From JAJPXI01 sp051867655 (GTDB taxonomy: Bacteria; Bacillota; Clostridia; Oscillospirales; Oscillospiraceae), in NCBI GenBank assembly GCA_051867655.1, contig JBJDYV010000102.1, positions 1 through 27,564 of the forward strand: 27,564 bases of DNA. Reading direction: 5' to 3'. Each line of letters opens with the position of its first letter. Position 1 is the stretch's first letter. The position numbers and the translations under genes are program-made. Positions 22,037 through 27,564 of this stretch are shown piece after piece. The notes under the pieces are model-generated. The model was given only the letters and a program-made list of their open reading frames with translations. It did no database searches and was not told where the DNA came from.

Positions 22037-23114
22037 GTTCCACGTCCTTTCTGGTAATGAACATGGCCACCGCCACGGCGGTGACGCCGCCCACCAGCTT
22101 GCCCACGATCATGGGGAAGATCATGGTGGAGTCGAACCCGGCGGTAAAGCCCAGGTGGTCGCCGAACACGAAGGCGGCAGACACGGCGAAGGCCACGTTG
22201 AGGACCTTGCCCCGCTCATCCATCTCATGCATCATGCCGAACATGGGAATGTTGTTGGCCAGAGTGGCTACCATGCCGGCGGCCGCCTTGTCATTCATGC
22301 CCAGCAGGTGGCCCAGCTTCATCAGGGGCTTTTGGAACACCTTGGTGATGACATACACCAGCGGGAACGCGCCCGCCAGCACGATGGCGATGCCGCCCAC
22401 GGTCAGGTAGCCCTCGTCCAGGGAGGCCATGCCGGGAATGACCGTGATGCCGGTCAGGGCCTCGATGATGGAGGCGGCCAGGCCGATGGTGATGATGATC
22501 ACAATGATCCTGCCGAACACCTGAAAACCCTTGACCATACCGTTGGGAATCAGCCAAAGGCCCAGGGCGATCAGCACCGCGATGATGACGATGGGGATCA
22601 GGTTGCGCAGGATCATCAGCACGTTGAAGCCCGCCACCAGGCCGCCCACGAAGGAGCCGATGGGGATGGTGATGATGCCCGCCAGCACACCCCGGGCCAG
22701 AGCGCTCCGGTCCTCGGGCCTGATGATGCCCAGAGCCACCGGGATGGTAAACACGATGGTGGGACCCATCATGGCTCCCACGATCAGCCCGCCGAACTTC
22801 CCGGCTTCCTCGGTCTGGGCCAGCTCCATGGCCAGGGGTGCGCCGCCCATGTCGTTGGCCAGGATGGTACCCGCAAACACAGCGGGGTCGGCCCCCACCA
22901 GGTTAAACAGGGGCACCACCACCGGGCGCAGAAGGTTGGCCAGCACCGGCGCCAGGGTAATGATCCCGATCATGGACAGCGCCAGGCTGCCCATGGCGAG
23001 AATGCCCTCTTCAAATTTCTCGCCCAGCCCGAAGTGGTTGCCGATGATGCGGTCAATGGCGCCCAGGGCCATAAAGATCACCATGATATAGATGATGATT
23101 TCATTGATGGACAT
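22029..23114 (-). CDS. eutH: Ethanolamine permease EutH
   Basis: 361-aa polytopic membrane protein. It begins MSINEIIIYIMVIFMALGAID, and the conserved DRIIGNHFGLGEKFEEGI and FAGTILANDMGGAPLAMEL motifs of EutH are intact, as are NNIPMFGMMHEMDERGKVLN and VFGDHLGFTAGF near the end. About ten hydrophobic helices are evident. It brings in ethanolamine when external concentration or pH is low. The ATG at 23114 follows AAAGGGGA; a reading frame open 46 codons further upstream crosses the hairpin array and is not coding. A 200-base hairpin-rich gap separates it from eutN. Confidence 0.95.
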   Translation of the reverse strand: MSINEIIIYIMVIFMALGAIDRIIGNHFGLGEKFEEGILAMGSLALSMIGIITLAPVLANLLRPVVVPLFNLVGADPAVFAGTILANDMGGAPLAMELAQTEEAGKFGGLIVGAMMGPTIVFTIPVALGIIRPEDRSALARGVLAGIITIPIGSFVGGLVAGFNVLMILRNLIPIVIIAVLIALGLWLIPNGMVKGFQVFGRIIVIIITIGLAASIIEALTGITVIPGMASLDEGYLTVGGIAIVLAGAFPLVYVITKVFQKPLMKLGHLLGMNDKAAAGMVATLANNIPMFGMMHEMDERGKVLNVAFAVSAAFVFGDHLGFTAGFDSTMIFPMIVGKLVGGVTAVAVAMFITRKDVERG

Positions 23115-23148
23115 GGAACATGTCCCCTTTCTCAGTTGCCTCGCAGAG

Positions 23149-23319
23149 TTTCCGCCGAAGGCGGAAAAAATAATCCGTCCGGGCAGGACATGCGCCTGCG
23201 CAGGACACCTTAACTTGCGGCCATCGTGGCCGCAACCGCCTTTGCACAGCAAAGGCGAGGGGGGTATCGAAGCCGGGGGCTCCCGGCTTCGTATCTAGGG
23301 GGGACAAAGTCCCCCCTAG
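23149..23319. repeat. Array of perfect hairpins between eutN and eutH
   Basis: Five perfect palindromes in 171 bases: 23149-23156/23160-23167 (8 bp), 23215-23222/23228-23235 (8 bp), 23237-23245/23249-23257 (9 bp), 23268-23277/23282-23291 (10 bp) and 23295-23305/23309-23319 (11 bp). A TGCGC/GCGCA palindrome lies at 23191-23202. Loops are mostly three to five bases and none is followed by a long T-run on the minus strand. The last overlaps the eutN stop. This could set expression of eutH and eutQ relative to the upstream genes. Confidence 0.85.
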
Positions 23320-23561
23320 AGGGAGTCTACGATGCCCACAATGGCGGCGTCCACGGGGATGTCCCGCCCCGCCGCCACCCGGGCCGCGCCGCCGGTGGCC
23401 ACCAGGACGCGTTCGCCCTCCCCGGCGCCCACGCAGTCGGCGCAGATCAGGGTCTGCTCAGACCCGGCCAGGCGCACGGTCAGGAAGGCCTGTCCCACCA
23501 GCCGCGCCGCCTTTTTCGTCGCCCAGAGGTTTCCCTCCACCGTTCCTAACAACAATGACAC
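23316..23561 (-). CDS. eutN: Microcompartment vertex protein EutN/CcmL
   Basis: 81-aa pentameric shell protein that closes the vertices of the ethanolamine microcompartment. The family pattern is clear: LLGTVEGNLWATKKAARLVGQAFLTVRL, ADCVGAGEGERVLVATGGAAR and PVDAAIVGIVDSL. The start is probably GTG 23561, close behind GAGGGAG. It overlaps the upstream gene by 104 bases in another frame, which is unusual. Confidence 0.9.
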   Translation of the reverse strand: MSLLLGTVEGNLWATKKAARLVGQAFLTVRLAGSEQTLICADCVGAGEGERVLVATGGAARVAAGRDIPVDAAIVGIVDSL

Positions 23562-23802
23562 CCATCTCCCTCAGCTCCCGCTCCAGCACCACGAGCCGCC
23601 GGTACATCCCCAGGGGCGCGCTTTTGCGGTATTGTCGGTATTCCAGCCCGTCCCGCAGGGCATACACCCGGACCCCCGCCAGCAGGGCGGCGAGCACCTC
23701 GGTCTCCTCCCGCCCCCGGGGGGCGCAGTTCACCAGCCGCCCCATGGCGTCCACCGGCAGCCGTGTGATCCAGAGAGTTCGGCCACGCCATTCGGCTGTC
23801 AC
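23458..23802 (-). CDS. Short eut-associated protein of unknown function
   Basis: 114 aa as read. Position between pduL and eutN, and the segment AGVRVYALRDGLEYRQYRKSAPLGMYRRLVVLERELREMGV, suggest the ethanolamine utilisation family modelled as TIGR02536, found in non-proteobacterial eut operons. As I recall that family is longer (about 200 aa), so this may be a shortened form. The GTG at 23802 overlaps the pduL stop. The last 34 residues (from about VIVV on, Gly-rich) are read through eutN in another frame and look non-native. A TAG in the neighbouring frame right after GVIVV suggests a one-base slip or sequence error near 23545. Confidence 0.5.
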   Translation of the reverse strand: MTAEWRGRTLWITRLPVDAMGRLVNCAPRGREETEVLAALLAGVRVYALRDGLEYRQYRKSAPLGMYRRLVVLERELREMGVIVVRNGGGKPLGDEKGGAAGGTGLPDRAPGRV

Positions 23803-24410
23803 AGAATGATCATGCTCCGGTCGCCCTTTTTGAAGCCGCAGGCGTTGGCCTCGTCGTAGTCCAGATGGACCATGGTGGCATATTTGGGGGAGACGCGCAC
23901 CACCACGTCGTCAAAGACCAGGGGGCGGGCGGTGAAGGTCTTTAGCTTCACCGTCTGGTTGTCGGACACGCCCCACCGGGCGGCGTCTTCCGGAGTCATG
24001 TGGATGTGCCGCAGGGCCGCGATCAGGCCGTGATCCAGAGTGATCATCCGCTCGCCGTTGCGCACGGTCAGGCCCGGCGTGTTTTTCAGGTCGCCGCTCT
24101 GCCGCACCGGCGGCGTGATGCCCAGAGCCACCGCGTCGGTCAGGGAGATCTCCACCTGGCTCTCGCTCCGCTCCGGGCCGAGCACCACCACGTTTTTCAG
24201 CTCCCCCTTCGGCCCCACCAGAGTCACCCGCTCCTGGCAGGCGAACTGGCCGGGCTGGGACAGGTCCTTGACCGGGGTCAGGCGGTGGCCCGTGCCGAAC
24301 AGGGCGTCCACATGGGCGCGGGACAGGTGGATGTGCCGTCCCGAGGCCTCCATTTCAATGGTCAGCAGGCGGACGATCTCTGCCGCCAGAGCGTCAACAC
24401 TTACGTTCAT
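23799..24410 (-). CDS. pduL: Phosphate propanoyl/acetyltransferase PduL
   Basis: 203 aa. It interconverts acetyl-CoA and acetyl-phosphate, recycling CoA inside the compartment. The duplicated PduL beta-barrel signatures are present: SGRHIHLSRAHVDALFG, with zinc-ligand histidines, RHIHMTPEDAARWGV near 133, and VHLDYDEANACGFKKGD near the end. The first 16 residues (VDALAAEIVRLL) form an amphipathic helix of the encapsulation-peptide type. GAGG precedes the ATG by nine bases. It replaces EutD in many clostridial eut operons. A 115-base gap, with only a weak 6-bp hairpin, separates it from eutT. Confidence 0.93.
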   Translation of the reverse strand: MNVSVDALAAEIVRLLTIEMEASGRHIHLSRAHVDALFGTGHRLTPVKDLSQPGQFACQERVTLVGPKGELKNVVVLGPERSESQVEISLTDAVALGITPPVRQSGDLKNTPGLTVRNGERMITLDHGLIAALRHIHMTPEDAARWGVSDNQTVKLKTFTARPLVFDDVVVRVSPKYATMVHLDYDEANACGFKKGDRSMIIL

Positions 24411-24525
24411 ACTTTCCCGCCTCTAAGCAAACCCGCACAATTGCATCTGCGGCGTCTTGCGGGAATTTGCGCGGCATGAATGCGCAACTTTTTCTCGAAA
24501 TACACCAAGTATGTCTTCAAAAAAG

Positions 24526-25092
24526 TTACTTTTCCTGCCGCGAAATTCCTTCGCAATCCGCTCTTGCTGAATCGTGTGGGTTTGCTTTCAATTTGATCAT
24601 CATGATCCAGCACAGGGAAGACAGCCGGTTCATGGCCTGGATGATGTCGGGCCGCTTCACCGAACCGTCGTAATTCTTAAACGCCTCGTACCCCGCCAGC
24701 TCCGCCTGACGCACCACTGTGCGCAGGCGGTTAACGTACAGGATGGCGGGATCGTCGGTGACACTGGCCATGAAGTGGGGCTGCCCGTAATACTTCTCCG
24801 GGTAATGGGAGTGCTCCCGCAGCTCGTCGGCGGTGTAGCCGCACAAGTTGATCTCGCCCACCGGTTTCCCCATGACCTCGCAGGGGATCAGCCCCCGCAC
24901 GAAGTCCAGCATCTCCTGCAGATCCATGGTCAGCTGCACATGGCCGGCCTGCACCGCGTGGTGCTGGCACACCAGGATCTCCGCCTCCAGGCGGTCGATC
25001 ATCCCCCGGAACCGGATGCGGGGGTGGTCCTTGCGCACCAGGGTCTTGTGGTCCAGATGGGTCATGTGCTCGGGCTTCTGCCGCGCCGCCAT
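24526..25092 (-). CDS. eutT: Ethanolamine utilisation cobalamin adenosyltransferase EutT
   Basis: 188 aa. It makes adenosylcobalamin, the cofactor of ethanolamine ammonia-lyase EutBC. The family pattern is clear: HMTHLDHKTLVRKDHPRIRFRGMIDRLEAEIL at the N-terminus, LDFVRGLIPCEVMG, and a C-terminal helical bundle with YVNRLRTVVRQAELAGYEAF and IIQAMNRLSSLCWIMMIKL. The last 20 residues (KANPHDSARADCEGISRQEK) look family-unlike. The ATG is four bases past the eutM stop, implying coupled translation. No cobalamin riboswitch is visible in the window. Confidence 0.9.
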   Translation of the reverse strand: MAARQKPEHMTHLDHKTLVRKDHPRIRFRGMIDRLEAEILVCQHHAVQAGHVQLTMDLQEMLDFVRGLIPCEVMGKPVGEINLCGYTADELREHSHYPEKYYGQPHFMASVTDDPAILYVNRLRTVVRQAELAGYEAFKNYDGSVKRPDIIQAMNRLSSLCWIMMIKLKANPHDSARADCEGISRQEK

Positions 25093-25095
25093 AGG

Positions 25096-25398
25096 TTACA
25101 GGTCGCTTCCGGTCTCGCCCTTCCCGTGGGGCAGGATGGCGTCCACCTCGGCGTGGGGGCGGGGGATGACGTGCACGGAGATCAGCTCGCCCACCTTTTC
25201 GGCGGCGGCGGCTCCCGCGTCGGTGGCCGCCTGCACGGCGCCCACGTCGCCCCGGACCATGACGGTCACCAGGCCGCCGCCCACCTGCTCCTTGCCCACC
25301 AGCTGGACGTTGGCCGCCTTCACCATGGCGTCGGCCGCCTCGATGGCCCCCACCAGTCCTCTTGTTTCCACCATGCCAAGTGCGTTGGTATTTGCCAT
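25096..25398 (-). CDS. eutM: Microcompartment hexameric shell protein EutM
   Basis: 100-aa single BMC-domain protein of the PduA/EutM type that tiles the shell facets. The pattern MANTNALGMVETRGLVGAIEAADAMVKAANVQLVGKEQVGGGLVTVMVRGDVGAVQAATDAG is typical up to the C-terminal HVIPRPHAEVDAILP. The pore loop reads QVGGGLV. I choose the ATG at 25398 because AGGAGG lies nine bases before it and the protein then has the normal start and length. The frame stays open 65 codons upstream and overlaps the eutE 3' end, but no ribosome site supports a longer form. Confidence 0.95.
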   Translation of the reverse strand: MANTNALGMVETRGLVGAIEAADAMVKAANVQLVGKEQVGGGLVTVMVRGDVGAVQAATDAGAAAAEKVGELISVHVIPRPHAEVDAILPHGKGETGSDL

Positions 25399-25517
25399 TG
25401 TTTCATTCCTCCTGATCGGTTTTGTGTGTTGTTTCTTGATCGTCGTACCCCCGGACCCGGTTTCGGGCTTGGGTTTTTTCGTCGGTTTTTGCGGGGTATT
25501 TTCCCCCAGCAGATCAT

Positions 25518-26969
25518 TTACTGTAATCTCCGGCAGATCTCCTGGACCAGGCTCGAGATCAGTTCGCTGGAGCAGCACAGGTTCGCTGTCCACGCGTCTT
25601 CACCCCCTCTCAGATCCTCCAGCTCCCGGACGCCCCAGGCCACCCGCTTGATGTTGATCAGGTCCAGGGGGCCGATGTTGTTGGAGGAGGAGGAGCCGCC
25701 CACCGCGCCGCACCCCAGGGTCAAAGCGGGGAACAGGTTGGTGGTGGCGCCGATGCCGCCCAGGGCGGAGGGAGAGTTCACCATGATCCGGCTGGCGGGC
25801 ACCGCCAGGGCCAGACGGCGCACCAGGTCGGGGTCCTCGGCGTGGATGGAGTAGGTGTGGCCCGCGCCCTCCCAGGCCAGGATCTCGGCGCTGCGGCGAA
25901 AGACCGTCGCCTCGTCCTCCTCCACGTAGTATGCCAAAATCAGGCCCAATTTTTCATTGGAGAAGGGATAACCCCGGCCCACGCCGGTCTCCCGGGCCAC
26001 CAGTACCCGGGCGGTGGGCGGCACCTTGTCCAGCCCGGCCAGTTTGGCTACCGTCTCCACGCTCTTGCCCACGATGGCAGGATTCATGGTGCCGTTGGGC
26101 CGCAGGATGAATTTGGAAAGCTTTTCGTGCTCCGCGTCGTCCAGGATATAGGCTCCCTGGCGCTTCAGCTCGGCGGTCACGGTCTCCTCCATGGCCCGCT
26201 CCACGATGATGGACTGCTCACTGGCGCAGATGGTGCCGTTGTCAAAGGTCTTGGAGTCCAGGATGCGCTTGACCGCCCGGGGCACGTCGGCGGTTTTGTG
26301 GATATAAGCCGGGCCGTTGCCCGCCCCCACGCCGATGGCGGGGGTCCCGCTGGAGTAGGCCGCCTTGACCATGGCCCCGCCGCCGGTGGCCAGGATCATG
26401 CGGGTGTCGTCGTGCTTCATCAGGGTATTGGTAGCGTCCAGAGTGGGGTTGGTGATGCAGGAGACCGCCCCTTTGGGCGCGCCCGCGCTCTCCGCCGCCC
26501 TGGCCACCACGTCCACCGCCGCGGAGATGCACTTGACCGCGTTGGGGTGGGGGGAGAAGATGATGGGGTTGCCCGCCTTCAGGCAGATCAGGGATTTGTA
26601 AAAGATGGTGGAGGTGGGATTGGTGGAGGGCACCAGACCCGCCACGATGCCCACCGGCACACCAATGTCCATGGTCTTGCGCTCTTTGTCCTCGGCCAGC
26701 ACGCCGACGGTTTTTAAATCCTTGATGGCCTCGTACACCGTGACGGAGGAAAACCGGTTCTTGATCTCCTTGTGCTCCACGATGCCGAAGCCGGTCTCCT
26801 CCACGGCCATCTCGGCCAGACGGCGGGCGTTCTCCGCCCCCGCCCGGGAGACCGCCGCCGTGATGCGGTCCAACTGTCCCTGGTCCATGGCGGCCAGGGC
26901 GTTCTGGGCCTGCTTGGCCTGCTTGATTAAATCGCGGGTCTCCTGAATTGACTGCAGATCCTTATCCAT
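25518..26969 (-). CDS. eutE: CoA-acylating acetaldehyde dehydrogenase EutE
   Basis: 483 aa. It oxidises acetaldehyde with NAD and CoA to acetyl-CoA inside the compartment. ALDH-family motifs: IGVPVGIVAGLVPSTNPTST (about 106-125), ATGGGAMVKAAYSSGTPAIGVGAGNGP (about 191-217), the catalytic cysteine in NGTICASEQS (about 248), and GGIGATTNLFPALTLGCG near the end. The C-terminus SSELISSLVQEICRRLQ has the look of an amphipathic encapsulation peptide; the N-terminus lacks one. GGAGG lies ten bases before the ATG. It follows eutL by five bases. A 119-base gap precedes eutM. Confidence 0.93.
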   Translation of the reverse strand: MDKDLQSIQETRDLIKQAKQAQNALAAMDQGQLDRITAAVSRAGAENARRLAEMAVEETGFGIVEHKEIKNRFSSVTVYEAIKDLKTVGVLAEDKERKTMDIGVPVGIVAGLVPSTNPTSTIFYKSLICLKAGNPIIFSPHPNAVKCISAAVDVVARAAESAGAPKGAVSCITNPTLDATNTLMKHDDTRMILATGGGAMVKAAYSSGTPAIGVGAGNGPAYIHKTADVPRAVKRILDSKTFDNGTICASEQSIIVERAMEETVTAELKRQGAYILDDAEHEKLSKFILRPNGTMNPAIVGKSVETVAKLAGLDKVPPTARVLVARETGVGRGYPFSNEKLGLILAYYVEEDEATVFRRSAEILAWEGAGHTYSIHAEDPDLVRRLALAVPASRIMVNSPSALGGIGATTNLFPALTLGCGAVGGSSSSNNIGPLDLINIKRVAWGVRELEDLRGGEDAWTANLCCSSELISSLVQEICRRLQ

Positions 26970-26974
26970 TCGTC

Positions 26975-27564
26975 TCACACCTCCCTGGGCCGGGCCGCAA
27001 CCGCTTTCACCGTCTCCGCGAAGGCCGCGCAGGCGGCGTTGCAGGCGGATTGGGTGCCGGTCAGCAGACCGCCGCCGTAGTTGGTCTCGGTGGGCGGCTC
27101 AAAGAGCGCCACAAGCTCCACGTCGGCGGCCTTCAGCGCCTCGTCCAGCCCCACCACGGCCTCCAGGGGCGGGGCCACCAGGTAGGCCAGGGCCTCGCCC
27201 TCCCTGACCCCGGCGGTCTTGGACAGGTAGGAGCCGGTGCGGGAGACGGTGTAGGCAAAATAGGCTACGCTGTCGTCCTCGTTGGCGGAGTGGAAGCCCA
27301 CGCCGGAATCCAGAAAGCTGACCGCCGCCCGCAGGCCGGAGGTGACCTCCGACGGGTTGGGCCCGGCCAGGATGCCAATGACCTCCCCGGCAAACTTGGT
27401 GGAAGCGTTGGCCGCCCCGGCGTACAGGCTGCGGCCGTACACCACGGTCACTGCCGCGGCCTTGGTGGCCTCGTCCAAGGCGCAGTAGGTGGGGTCGTCG
27501 CTGTCGGCTGTGATGATGCCGATGGAGCGGAAGTCCCGGGGCAGATTCAGCTTCTTCGCCAGGG
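26975..27564 (-). CDS. eutL: Microcompartment trimeric shell protein EutL (partial, 5' end beyond window)
   Basis: About 196 codons of the C-terminal part are present; the frame runs off the right edge. Translation from the edge reads LAKKLNLPRDFRSIGIITAD, then SDDPTYCALDEATKAAAVTV, VYGRSLYAGAANASTKFAGE and VIGILAGPNPSEVTSGL, which are hallmarks of EutL tandem-BMC shell proteins. The second BMC domain ends with FEPPTETNYGGGLLTGTQSACNAACAAF. EutL trimers form gated pores. It is the most upstream gene seen; eutB, eutC and others are expected to its right. Confidence 0.93.
   Translation of the reverse strand, partial: LAKKLNLPRDFRSIGIITADSDDPTYCALDEATKAAAVTVVYGRSLYAGAANASTKFAGEVIGILAGPNPSEVTSGLRAAVSFLDSGVGFHSANEDDSVAYFAYTVSRTGSYLSKTAGVREGEALAYLVAPPLEAVVGLDEALKAADVELVALFEPPTETNYGGGLLTGTQSACNAACAAFAETVKAVAARPREV

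Noticed and set aside
21804..23213. 469-codon plus-strand frame opposite eutH/eutQ
   Set aside because: His/Gln/Asp-rich shadow; EutH and EutQ on the minus strand are unmistakable.
23149..23319. CRISPR array or ANTAR/EutV target
   Set aside because: There is no repeated unit with spacers; the stems differ in sequence and the loops are three to five bases, not the six-base loops of ANTAR targets.
24411..24525. Small gene or riboswitch between eutT and pduL
   Set aside because: No frame with a start and ribosome site, only a weak 6-bp hairpin.

Overview
The window looks like chromosome of a GC-rich, spore-forming Clostridia species, most likely Oscillospiraceae (Flavonifractor, Lawsonibacter or Intestinimonas-like). 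The evidence is an alpha/beta-type small acid-soluble spore protein with a SigG-like promoter, clostridial-type gap, ppa, xpt and UDP-galactopyranose mutase genes, an ethanolamine microcompartment operon, strong AGGAGG ribosome sites, and intrinsic terminators between transcription units. The genus is an inference.

Layout. 1-2451: a hairpin-rich 3' region, a BMP-family purine-nucleoside-type binding lipoprotein and xpt (both minus), with a 41-bp tandem repeat between them. 2452-5412: ppa, then glf and a family 2 glycosyltransferase (plus), closed by a bidirectional terminator. 5411-8104: a histidine-kinase-like protein without a phosphoacceptor His (minus), gap (plus) and a SASP gene (minus). 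8172-14076: a TetR regulator (minus) divergent from an operon of an isochorismatase-fold protein, a CocE/NonD (S15) hydrolase and an MFS transporter, facing a convergent M19 dipeptidase. Both hydrolase-fold proteins lack residues expected in the active site. 14173-14799: a protein with two SSB-type OB folds (minus).

14858-21072 is a 6,215-bp mobile element read directly from the sequence. It has 19-bp terminal inverted repeats (16/19 identical) and an exact 10-bp target duplication (GGTATGCCCG), and it sits in the loop of an intrinsic terminator whose two halves now lie 6.2 kb apart. It encodes an IS4-family DDE transposase with a complete Y-R-E-K signature, an unknown 146-aa protein overlapping the transposase start, and an AT-richer five-gene cargo: a small XRE-type HTH protein, a 73-aa unknown, a double-zinc-ribbon membrane protein with a duplicated TM hairpin, an SPFH protein with a C-terminal GYF_2-like domain, and a zinc-ribbon/TM/PASTA-like protein. 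The SPFH plus zinc-ribbon membrane protein combination resembles the Bacillus subtilis YdjG-YdjH-YdjI proteins linked to PspA. A transposable, self-contained, possibly membrane-guarding module is the best candidate here for an undescribed system.

21245-21424 is a small four-cysteine protein gene (minus) not called by length-based ORF finding. 21602-27564 is the 3' part of an ethanolamine utilisation operon on the minus strand: eutL (cut by the window edge), eutE, eutM, eutT, pduL, a short eut-associated protein, eutN, a run of perfect hairpins, eutH and eutQ. Together these import ethanolamine and process acetaldehyde to acetyl-CoA and acetyl-phosphate inside a protein-shelled compartment; the lyase eutBC would lie beyond the right edge.
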